64,000 nucleotides of DNA from Branchiostoma floridae. Lineage: Eukaryota; Chordata; Leptocardii; Amphioxiformes; Branchiostomatidae. The notes below the pieces were generated by a model that was given only the letters and a program-made list of their open reading frames with translations, was not told the DNA's origin and ran no database searches. Location: NCBI RefSeq assembly GCF_000003815.2, contig NC_049984.1:4838581-4902580 (forward strand), written 5' to 3'. This document shows, in pieces, positions 21,325 through 31,459 of this stretch. Position 1 is the first letter of the stretch, and every line of letters starts with the position of its first letter. The position numbers were made by a program, and so were the translations under genes.

Positions 21325-24300
21325 ATGGCTGCCTTCGCTTGTACCGTGCTGGTTTTCCTGTGCGTCCTCCCCGGCACCTTCCTTCAACACACGGATCCGG
21401 ACTTCTGGTTCGAGCCGGAGATTCTGAGCATACTAGAGCGTACAGAGGACAACGTCACGCTCATATACAATGGTCCAAACTCGACAGACTCCATTCTGCT
21501 CAAGGTGTCGTCTGCTAGGAGTTCGGTAGCTATGCTGAGCCAGGACACATTCAATCTAAGCGCTGTGTCTAACAACAGTCTATTAGTACCTGTGCAGGCT
21601 GGGCATCTTGGCATTACGACCCTGGACTTCGAAATAAACTCGCCGGGAGAAACTACCATAGTTCGCGACTACACGGTGAAAGTGATCAGAGAACGACCGC
21701 CCGTGGATTCTGCTCTGACCTATATTCTCCTCCCGTTTCTGATCGTGAACCACTTCGCGATGGGGACTGCGGTGGAGTGGCCTCTGGTGGTGGCGGTGCT
21801 GAAGAGGCCGTACGGCGTGGCTATCGGGGCCCTGTCTCAGTTCGTCTTCATGCCGCTCCTGGCCTTCAGCTATTCCATGGCGTTTTCTCTTTCCGACGCC
21901 TACGCTATAGGTAAGTATAACATTTTGTCCTTGCAGTTCTTAGTTACACAGACTAGTGATGTGTAGCAAGTTTCATTGCTGTATCTGTAGGCACCTTCTC
22001 AAACGCCGGACCCCCATTTTACGTCCCATCCGAAAGACGAGGGCGCAGTCCCAACCGAGATGCCCTAGCCAGGATTGAACTAGGGTCTCCCATTCTCCCA
22101 GTTACGAACTATTTGGAACGAGGGGGGTCTGCATGGGGGTCTTGGTAACGCTCAGTAACGGTGAATTCAGGAGGCGCAAAAACTCTTAACTGAAAAAGGC
22201 ATGCAGACCCATACAGCGTGGGGCTAAACTCTGTTAGGCTGCTATAAGGGATGAGCTGCAGTAATACCCCAATTATAACTTATTTGTATGGGTCGAACTG
22301 TTTGATTTTGCTAGATGAAGCTCCTAAATAACATTTACTCAACCCCCTGAGCCAGTGTCCTCAGCTTATGGAGGTCTGCGAGAACTACCAATACGTAAGT
22401 TAGTTATCAGGTGCCAGAGTTGGCGTAACATGTAATAGGGAGTTTGCCCCAGAACACTAGATGCTGTGCCTTTGGGAAAGGCGCTTTACACAACTTTCCC
22501 CACCTCGGACAGGGCCTGACTTCGGTTGGGGAGGTAAACGTCATTGGAAAGAGATGTGGATGGGCTTCACTTTCCAATATTACGCTCGCAGTTGATAACA
22601 ACCTCTAGGGAAAGTAATTCTCCCGTGTTTTTCTCACGATTGTTATGCTCTGTGACTGTGTTCCTTGGTGAGTACATTTCTCTGTTCATCACCTGCTACC
22701 ATATCGAGTTATATTTTGAGGACTTCAGGTAACTGATGAGATGAATATCAGCTGAGGTTCTGTGTGAAAACTTGGGGGATGGATCGTAGAAATCGACAAA
22801 AGGGGGAATACTTGGCCAGGAGAGTCAGTTCGCAGAAGAAACCTACCCTCTACTTGGCTCCGTAGATCGTTGGTCGAAATTGGTATTACTAGTAATGTGA
22901 TAGAAATGGACNNNNNNNNNNNNNNNNNNNNNNNNNNNNNNNNNNNNNNNNNNNNNNNNNNNNNNNNNNNNNNNNNNNNNNNNNNNNNNNNNNNNNNNNN
23001 NNNNNNNNNNNCGACCGACTCCACTAGTATACTATCCACTCTGTTTGGCAAACCTCCACCCGGCCTTCCTACGGGGGTGCGGGGATCGTAAAATTCGGCA
23101 AAAAACAATTGGCCAGGGGAGTCAGTCCACGCAAGGTAAATGTTTCCCCTCCGGTCAACTCCTCTGGTAGCAAAACTCCCCTGGCAAACCATTCAGTGGT
23201 TAGCAAGCGAAAGTAGTGAGCCAGCGGTCACTACGGAGGATGGTACTCTGGCTAATTCTTCCTATTGATTGATTGATTGATTGATCTTATAGGGTAGTCC
23301 CTTCAGTCTAGATGACTGATTTCCAAGGGAGCCCTGACACATGTTCGTTTACACGGCGGGGTTATATCGCCCCTTACGGGGTGACATACCCTTTCGCTGG
23401 TAAATCACCGTGTGGCTGATACAGTATGGAGGTTCGCCAGGCCTCCATCCGGGTGATTTGAAGTAAATCACCAACTCCAGACAGAAGGGTTTGTTCCATC
23501 TCACACCGCACCATCGCACGTGTGGGGGTTCTTTAACGTGCATGGGGTGTGACTCTCCCCATACACGGGACCTCCATTTAACGTCCTATCCGAGGGACGG
23601 CCCTAGCCGAAGCTAGGTACTCATTTTCACCTGAGTATAGTGAGGAAATCCGTGTAAAGTGCCTTTCCCAAGGGCACAAGATCGATGACACGCAGTCGGA
23701 TTCGAACCCGCCACCTCTCGGTCACGAGGCACAAATCCTGCCGCTGCGCCAGACGATCTCACGTGTGATCGTCTATATAGCCAGATTTGTCTGGTAGAGA
23801 CTACCATTCGTCAGCGCAAAGCCTCATAGAGGCTAGAGGAAACCCTATGGAGGAAACTCCCCTGGCAAATATTGCTCATGTATAAACCCAGCGTAGTAAG
23901 TCTGATAGAGACTAGCGAAAACTGCACACGGTGACGAAAACATTTGACATGTTTGTTGTTCACGAACTTTGGGAGGTACCAGTCTCGGTTGGTCTCAGGG
24001 TCAATATTAATAGGTGTGTAACCATGTGACATTTTGTCGCGGTTGTGACAGGTACTGTCACGTGAGTCAAGACTGTCAAAGACGCCATTCATGTCTGTAG
24101 TCCTCGTTACAACGTGATAGCTGAACATGGCCTCACGGTCATCTCTAGAGACTCTAGACCTAATCTCCAAGCAGATCCTACGGTAGCATAAGATATTATC
24201 AAAAGCTACAAGAGGCGAAGCCGGCTTAGGAGTGTGTTTGGCTACATGGCAAATGGACACCTTTTGGCTGACTACACTCCTTGGCCAGTTAAGTAATATC

Positions 24301-27300
24301 GTAGGATCTGCTTGGAGATTACTCTAGACCGTGGTTAGGAGATGGTCTTGATCAAGGCCATCTAGTGTGGTTGGGAGTTGTTTGGCGAGGTTTCCTATAT
24401 GGAGATCCCAGTAAACCAAACAAAGCCAAACCAAACTAATGTTTAAAACTTAGGTGTGTGATTTGCCTTTTTGACCAACAGTAGAAAGAAAAACACAATA
24501 AAAAATGCTGGCGTGACCGAAGTCGTCAATACGAACATCTCTGGTTTGTGATCAGTTTGTTACAAAAAAAGAAAACATTCCCAACTACAAATGTTCCATA
24601 TCCCGTATGGAACACAACGTTGCATAACGTTACATAACAAACAAAATTGATCATGAATCAGTTTATATGTCGTACTAGCACATGTGGTACGTAGTTTTAC
24701 GGTATAGCTTTACGGAAGCCGGCCGACCGAGAGAGGTCGTTAGCCGTGCGGTCATCGACCTCACATCGCCTAACTTTCCCCATAGTGGCAAGTACAGCTT
24801 TCCCTTATTCTACCCCGCCCGCTCAAACTTCAAAGGTGTATGGACTCAGAGATGGCCGTGCGGTCACTTCAGCGCTTCACAGCCTTACGGTCACCGGGCT
24901 CACATCGCCCAGTCTCCAGGCAGATCTACCGGTGGCGTAAGGAGTTTAGCTGGCCAAGGAGTGTTCTGAGCCACCGGGGCCACCGGTAGATCTGCCTGGA
25001 GATTATACATGTCCCAACGTTCTCCCATTTTTAATTTTGCCCCACCTAAATCCCAATGCCAGGTACATGGATTCCCTTTTCTGTGCCCCTTGCGGAGCAG
25101 TGGTCATTTTGCATGTGGTACATGTAGCTTAGCGATCACCAACCATTTAACTTCCTTTCTTGGCTTTCTCCTATTTTGCTCCATCCGACCGCAACGCCAA
25201 ATCTAGACACTGCAATGTTCTCTTTGGTGCCAACACCATTGTCAGGTTTCCACTGGTTGCCATGCCAACCCAAAACATTTGTAATCAGACTTGTGTAGAT
25301 CTTAGCCGATTGTAACCAAATCGTCCATGCTACTAGAGCCAGGCAACTGAGTCCAATGTCAACGTCAAGGTGGAGAAGTATGCAAACAAGATCTAAAGCC
25401 ACACAGTGATTTCGTAAAATAAATGCTACAAAGGGAGTCTTTGTTTGCCTCAGTATGAAAGTATTCGGGTCAAAAAATCATTTGTGTTGGTAGCTTACTC
25501 GATCTATAAGGAATACGTTCAGTTCCCCGGTACTGTATGTACATTTAAGTTCATGTGCATGGGGATTTAATTTCGCGGCAGCGTTAAAATCGAGTGTTCC
25601 CGGTGGTTATGAGTTCTCAGTAGCTATGCTAAACTAATCGCACTTATATCGGTCTTCTGGACCTGAATTTTCTGTACCGGTACGTATACCCAGCCCTACC
25701 GTGTATCTAAATGCATGGCATTAATATTATGATTTTACCATGGTCAATATTGACCGAAGGAGGCCATATAGTAATAATATGATCCACCCTGTTGTCCCCA
25801 GGTGTCCTGCTGGTCGGGTCCTCCCCGGGAGGCGGAATGAGCAACATCCTGACGTACTTCATGGACGCTGACCTCCCCCTCAGTATGACCATGACCTTCG
25901 TGTCCACATGTCTGGCCCTGGGAATGATGCCGCTCTCACTCTACATCTATGGACAGGCGGTGAGTACATACAGAATACAACACGGTGTATTCGTATCACC
26001 CGAGGTACCAGCCCGACCGCGGGTGATGCGGAATACACCGTGTTGTATTTTATTTTGTCATACCCACCCGAGAAAACACATATTTCGATGCGAAATGCAC
26101 CAGAAGTTGAGAAAATGTTGTGTCCTCGAACAAAACAACAGCAATTCTAACGCCCGAATCCGGTATTCGAATTTTCAACCGTGCCGTATTCGGCCCGTTC
26201 GAAATAGTTCGATTTATTCGAATGGAGCCCGTGTGATACGCCTTTCGAACCTGTGCGATACGGAAACGTACGGTCCGGTCCGGAACACCCGTATCGAACG
26301 TTTTCGCGTCACAAGTATGACATAAGTACAGTAGACGCCAGTTAATTGCACATCGGATAATCGCACACTTCTGTTAATTGCACGAAATCCGCAAATCCCG
26401 CGGCGGTGCGGTCCAGCTTAATAACTTCGCTTTATTGCACCATTCGGATAATTGCACGAAATACACTGGCAAATGCGGTGTGCAATGAAATTTCACGGAG
26501 GTTATATTTTTACTAGCGTTTGTGTGTTTGTTTGTGTGTGTCTGTCTGTCAACAAGATAACGCATGAACGACTCGGTGGATTGTTTTCATACTTTGTATG
26601 CTGGTAGGGTGTATAAAAGCTTGAAATGGTTAGATTTTTTGGGCCCTAGCGGATTACATTGGTATTGCAGCGTAACTTCCGCTTTTGTCATCTCGTGTTC
26701 TGACCAAGCAAGGAGGTTGAAACCTCCTTGGACCAAGCTATGGTCACAATTTTTGGGTGTTAAAAAACATAAGTTTGGGCCTCCTAGTTTTCAAATACAA
26801 TTCAACCTCTATAAACGAAGATTTACTTCCGGCTGTTTCGAGTGACATCCATCACTCTTCTTCAGCGTCACTGGCAGAATGAACTGGCAGAATAATTCAA
26901 CACAAGTACGGCTAGCTACAAAATCTGGTTGAATCACTGGATGTACGAGGCACGGAGGCAGTACTTACCACTTACGGATCCCAAAAGATTGCCCACGTTT
27001 TTGCACGTAGACAGCACGCATTTGCACGTCCGGCGGGTTGTGCCCTTAACTGTTAAGTGCCCTGCGATGTTTTGGGAATTATTGACAAAGACATGTTTTT
27101 TTTATACATTCTAGTTCGGCTTAGACAGCATCGAAGTGCCCTTCGTAACCATCATCACCTCCTTGTTGTCCATCACCGCCCCTAAGCTGCTGGGCATCCT
27201 CCTGCGGCACAAGAAGCCGCACATCGCCAAGAAGGTCATGAAGGTCATCCGGCCCATCAGCCTGCTCTGCATCATCACCGTGGTCGTGATGGGCGTCATA

Positions 27301-28622
27301 GTCAACCTCCACGTCATCTACACGCCTTGGCAGCCCATCATGGCGACGTTTCTGCTGCCGCTGTCTGGGTTTATCATCGGTAAGTCCGCGTCAAATTTCC
27401 ACAAAGGGGCCAGGCATTTTCTCAATTTGCTTTTTGACAGATGAGGACAATGTGGCACTGCACTCAACTTAGTAACTGCACTCAATATACTCCGTATAGA
27501 CAGAAGGTAAAGGCAGTTGTTTTACCTCCCCGACCGAAGTCAGGTACCCATTTTTACACCTGGGTGAAGTGAGGAAGGTCGTACCTTTCCCAAGGGCACA
27601 ACTTTGGAAAGTTGACACGGCGGGTATCGAACTCAGGACCTCTAGCGGTTAGATTCCGAGCCAAACGTTCTACCAGTTACGCTACAACGACGCCACAAAA
27701 TGTGCCATTTAAAGACATGTCATTATGCAACTTGAGAAAATGGACAAGACGAAAATATTTAGGGGCCTTCATCTTTGACGCACCACTCCTGTCGCCGCGT
27801 GTGCGTACTCGAAAGTGTTAACAATGACAATGACAATGATGTTTATTGCATGTTCATGCCCCAATGGGGATAAATGCATTAAGTTTGATATAAAGTTAAT
27901 AACAACAGGTAAACTATTTTCTACAAGCTTCGCCCTCCTCTTAAAACATGAGTAAACGAACTTACACAGTTCTTCCAATACGTCATAGTTAGTTGATGTC
28001 ATCAGATATTTAAACAAGTCTACCTTTGTTAGGTGTGTATATTTCTCTTTTACACGTTTAACATTAACAAGGCTATTACGCATATCATTGTACAGAGAAC
28101 ACTCTAGCACAAAGTGCATTTCATTTTCTATATATCTGACATTCTTATTAACGAGATACAGGAGTTGATAACTCAGCCACGTAACAAGTCCCCAAACTAA
28201 GTGGATTGTTTTGTTCTCTTCCAGGTTTCAGTCTGGCCAAGATTTTCCGCCTCGACAACAACAGGGCCAGGACCGTCTCCATAGAGACCGGTGTGCAAAA
28301 CGGAACGATCGCTGCCGCCATGATCCGGCTCGCGTTCCCTCAACCGGAAATGGACCTGTCCTTCGCGGTGTCCTTCCTGAATAGCGTTTTCCAAGTTGGC
28401 ATTGGGGTGCTCGCAGTCACAGCGTATAATATTTACAGGTGTAGAAATCCCGCCGCTAAAGAAGAGAAGATTATTAATGATGATGACGAGGAGGACCAGT
28501 CTAGCAGCGTTGTGATATCTGATCTTAAGGACCAGTCTAGCAGTGTGAATGGAGAAGCTATTATAAATCCCATTGTGATATCTGATACCAAGGAGGGAGA
28601 TACCCAGCTGACCCAACTGTAG
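21325..28622 (+). CDS. SLC10-family (sodium/bile acid cotransporter-like) membrane protein, tandem copy 2
   Basis: Exons: 21325-21910, 25802-25959, 27115-27379, 28225-28622; same phases as copy 1, 468 residues. Exons 2 and 3 have exactly the lengths of copy 1 (158 and 265 nt). Signal peptide and ectodomain in exon 1, [10 protein letters not shown] in exon 2, helices [16 protein letters not shown] onward in exon 3, terminal helix and acidic tail in exon 4. The tail is 20 residues longer than in copy 1 owing to a repeated [19 protein letters not shown] block. An in-frame upstream Met at 21232 exists but the Met at 21325 matches copy 1. Likely plasma-membrane transporter; substrate unknown. Confidence 0.87.
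22912..23011. other. Assembly gap (100 N, probably unsized)
   Basis: Exactly 100 N, commonly a placeholder for unknown length. Confidence 0.95.
23264..23758 (-). mobile_element. tRNA-derived SINE, near full length (minus strand)
   Basis: On the minus strand TGGCGCAGCGG (23751-23741) is a perfect pol III A box and GGTTCGAATCC (23708-23698) a perfect B box. A ~400-bp non-tRNA body follows and ends in an (AATC)n tail at 23286-23264. A head-less fragment lies at 11430-11650. Too long and lacking a folded acceptor arm to be a tRNA gene. Confidence 0.8.
24161..24321. mobile_element. Mutator-like MITE with 9-bp target duplication
   Basis: Ends TAATCTCCAAGCAGATCC and GGATCTGCTTGGAGATTA are inverted. 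CTCTAGACC flanks it on both sides (24152-24160, 24322-24330), a 9-bp duplication as in Mutator-type transposition. Confidence 0.7.
24912..25006. mobile_element. Hairpin MITE of the CTCCAAGCAGA group
   Basis: GTCTCCAGGCAGATCTACCGG pairs in inverted orientation with CCGGTAGATCTGCCTGGAGA (left end given from its second base). No clear target duplication. Confidence 0.55.
25974..26050. mobile_element. Hairpin repeat just after exon 2 of SLC10 copy 2
   Basis: AATACAACACGGTGTATTC and GAATACACCGTGTTGTATT are inverted copies with CACCCG/CGGGTG inside. The hairpin begins about 14 nt after the exon 2 donor. The region to 26325 (CGAA- and CGGT-rich) seems part of the same insertion. Confidence 0.5.
26329..27114. 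other. Intron 2 of SLC10 copy 2, distal part
   Basis: Starts with a decayed pogo-like MITE (26329-26515). At 26938-27056 there is one end of the AAGGGCACAACCC family (GGCGGGTTGTGCCCTTA), inverted relative to 38055-38352 and 43717-44001 copies' left ends. Otherwise nothing recognised. Confidence 0.5.
27513..27697 (-). mobile_element. Second type of tRNA-derived SINE (minus strand)
   Basis: On the minus strand TAGCGTAACTGG (27684-27673) fits an A box and AGTTCGATACC (27634-27624) a B box. The body (TTGTGCCCTTGGGAAAGGTA, TGGGTACCTGACTTCGGT) recurs on the plus strand at 53115-53290 and in part at 13930-14070, 22460-22560 and 46290-46340. Confidence 0.65.
27821..28130 (-). pseudogene. 3' end of a non-LTR retrotransposon (minus strand)
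   Basis: The frame 28119-27769 begins [17 protein letters not shown] and includes [13 protein letters not shown], typical of the extreme C-terminus of LINE reverse-transcriptase ORFs. The 3' terminus has CATGCAATAAACATCATTG and ends in (TCATTG)n at about 27826. It interrupts the end of a TATAAGCTCG-type MITE. A similar tail on the plus strand is at 32620-33020. Confidence 0.65.
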
Positions 28623-28774
28623 ACGCACAATTTTTCAATCATAATCAGATGCACGGTTTAAACTTCGCATGCGCAGATTGTTTGTATTACGCAACCAGTA
28701 AACCGCTTCATGGCGTAACACTAACTTACCAGGTTTTTGCTGAGCAGTACAAGCTGCATTTCCAGCCGGATATA

Positions 28775-28941
28775 CTGTAGAAGCCAGTTAATTGCACAAC
28801 GGATTAACGCACACTTCTGTTAACTGCACGGAATCCCAAACCGGTGCGGTCCAGCTAGATAGCTTCGCATTATTGCACCATCCGGATAATTGCACGAAAT
28901 TCACTGGCAAATAGGCCATGCAATTAAACGGCTTCTACTTG
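28775..28941. mobile_element. Pogo-like MITE, 167 bp
   Basis: CTGTAGAAGCC after TA on the left, GGCTTCTACTTG before TA on the right, with GATAATTGCAC motifs; same family as 19131-19309, in the equivalent position downstream of the paralogous gene but not at the same base. Confidence 0.62.
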
Positions 28942-31149
28942 TATTTGATACTTGATACAATCACCGGGATGGATCCAAGCTCTCTTCGATAAGCGTGGTG
29001 GGCTCTAAACGGGGCATGTTAGGGCGTTCGCACCCATGAACTCTAGGCTCTGGGCCAAATATCTCATCATTACACCACGCTTGCGCCACGCACAGTGTGA
29101 TACGCTTTCACCTTTGACCTCATGCATATGCAATATAAACCGCGAAACGGCGTTGACGTCACGTGAGCACAAATACACTGACGTCACAGCTGATCATGAT
29201 GGGTGGGAGCAGTTAGTTTGGATGTGAATCTAAATTTAAGATGGCGACCAGTCATTCCATTTGAATTCCTATTCTGGGGCTCTGTAGATTGTAAACAAAA
29301 AAAACTTTGAGTTGATCTAGAGTAAAATAACTCAATGTCTGTTGCAATTGATATACTGTTGAAATCTGAATTAAAAAAGACATTAAGTCACAACTTGAAC
29401 TTGACTACGAATACTAACGTTAAACGTCGCTGTCGCACGATTTTTAGATGCACAATAAAAGCAGCTTATACCACGTTTTCATGAGCAATCCACGGATAGA
29501 AAATGTCAAGCCTGATGTTCCACGATGGTGCTGTTATAGGCAAAATAAACTTTCAAATCGCCGAATCACTGTATCACTAGGTATTGGTGGCTCGTGTCCA
29601 TAAATAAACAACCAGTACAAAACAACCACACAACTGTCATACACATAAGAAATAAAGCTGCACAAAACACTACAAATATTGGTCTTCAAATGTTTGTTGA
29701 GTAAAAGACCGGCCATAGAAAAAACAACATGAGCACCACCTCCGTTGTTTTCCCCAGGGAGTGTGGCCCCGCAGGTGGCAGACAAGCGAACGACCAAAAG
29801 ATTTGTTACTCTAACAAATGATTCGTACCGTCTATAAAAATGAAACTTCACAGAGTGATGTCGAATATGTTTCCCAATACGTACATAGAGTTTTTTTGTG
29901 ATTTTGGCATTGTCGTTTTTCGTAATGATTTAGTTAGTCGGGCCGCCGCATTCAGTGCATTTCGCCCATTTCCCGAGAAAATACGACCTGGATTGTAAAA
30001 GATTTAGCCCTCCTCGCGGGAGACAAGAAGCACACACAATCAGAATTCTACTGTCAACAGAAAGCTAATATATCATAAAATTAGAATTTTTATCTATGTT
30101 TGTCTAAATTGGTCACCAGCTTCCGAAGAGAGCAAATTCCAAAAGCGTGGCAAGTTAGGGCGAACTGTCTAACGCAGCTCAAAATAGGAATTTATATTCA
30201 CGATAACGTCCTCGGTGTTTGCCAGTTGTAACGCGGATGGTAAAGGATTCATGAACAGTATGGATGCCTTCCTTATTCAAGTATGGTCTCTAGATAAATG
30301 TGTTAAAAATTCATTGATCAAAACTTGACCACTCTTTGGCAACTAGTGATGGAGCGCCGTGAGTTCGAGCGCGAAAAAAAGCGGGCATCTTAGGGCGGCC
30401 CCCGTTTAAAAATCTTTCTTCAACTATAGGCAGGCATAACAAATGTTACAACAGCACACTTTTCTTTTTTGATGAAATGACTTACAGTTTGGGCCTACAT
30501 CGTTTAGGTAGAAGAGGATGTACCTAGGAATATTCAAAGAGTGGGTAGGTTTTTTTTTTACACCAGGTTAAATTAATTAAAGTATCAAGCATATGGTAAT
30601 GATGACGAATGTTACAGTCATTACTGTATTCTATTACATAAACTGCGATGCAAATAACAGCAAGCTATCATTTCTTGTTCCTTATCAAAGGTAGAAAAAC
30701 TGTAAAGCGTCACAAAAATGGCAATTTCTTGTCTTACATGTGGCTAATCCAAATGTTACGACCGTAAAGTAGTCGGTAACGTTTGATACTGAATTTGGCT
30801 ACAGGCATAAACCATCTTACAAGGGGTAAAAAACAAAAACCAGTAACAGTAGTGATCTCACACAGTCAGAAGGCCTGGGTAGCTGGCTTCACACGCCAGG
30901 TGTAATTATGAAAACTGAATTGTTTTCGGCTGCTTTTTGAATCTTCATATCTTCTCAGGAGACAGCCGTCTTTTAGGGGGTGGAATCCCACCCGTGACTA
31001 TAATTTCTTTCAAGCCATCAACCGATCCGAGTTTTGTGGTGCATCTCAGTCTAAATACATGACAGATGTTACGGGAAAATAAATAAATCATTGATATTGC
31101 CTGTGAGTTGCTTCATATCGAGTCGTGGCAGGGGGACGTCTATTAATGT

Positions 31150-31333
31150 TACTCTCCAAGCAGAGGTTAGGCTCCGGCTGTATTTTAAACATTTTTCTAT
31201 TCGTTTTTATCGTGCTTTCTATTTTTTATAATATCTTGAGGTGTCAAAACCTACTTCTTCAAGAAAAATGACAAAATAGAAAGCCCGATAAAAACGACTA
31301 AACAGCCGGAGCCTAACCTCTGCTTGGAGAGTA
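31150..31333. mobile_element. Mutator-like MITE with perfect 9-bp target duplication
   Basis: Ends TACTCTCCAAGCAGAGGTTA and TAACCTCTGCTTGGAGAGTA are perfect inverted repeats; TATTAATGT flanks both sides (31141-31149, 31334-31342). The 184-bp element is a long imperfect hairpin. Confidence 0.8.
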
Positions 31334-31459
31334 TATTAATGTAGCCAGTAACTTTGCACTTGTGCCTTTGAACTTTGTGTCTTGTTACGTGGTGACTATT
31401 GAGTTAAGAAAAGACTAGAGTCAGGTTACACGGAAACGTGTCGGTAGGGTGGGAGCGCC

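Larger units (their letters stand above)
21911..25801 (+). other. Intron 1 of SLC10 copy 2, repeat-filled
   Basis: Contains SINE fragments (about 21995-22110, 22440-22570), remains of the TAGCCTC hAT-like family around the gap (22850-23170), a near-complete tRNA-derived SINE (23264-23758), two hairpin MITEs (24161-24321, 24912-25006) and the single unit homologous to the duplicated block of copy 1 (25060-25440). Confidence 0.6.
28623..31459. other. Spacer between SLC10 copy 2 and the fused glycosyltransferase gene
   Basis: Contains the 3' flank of SLC10 copy 2 (an AATAAA at 29454-29459 could be its signal), a pogo-like MITE (28775-28941) and a Mutator-like MITE (31150-31333). From 29000 to 31140 I see no gene or recognisable repeat. 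Confidence 0.5.

Noticed and set aside
23698-23758. Possible tRNA gene (perfect A and B boxes)
   Set aside because: No matching acceptor arm; the segment continues into a long body with an AATC tail, so it is a SINE head.
26034-26325. Extension of SLC10 copy 2 exon 2 through the open frame to 26325
   Set aside because: A good donor at 25960 matches copy 1 exactly in exon length (158 nt), and the extension is transposon sequence.
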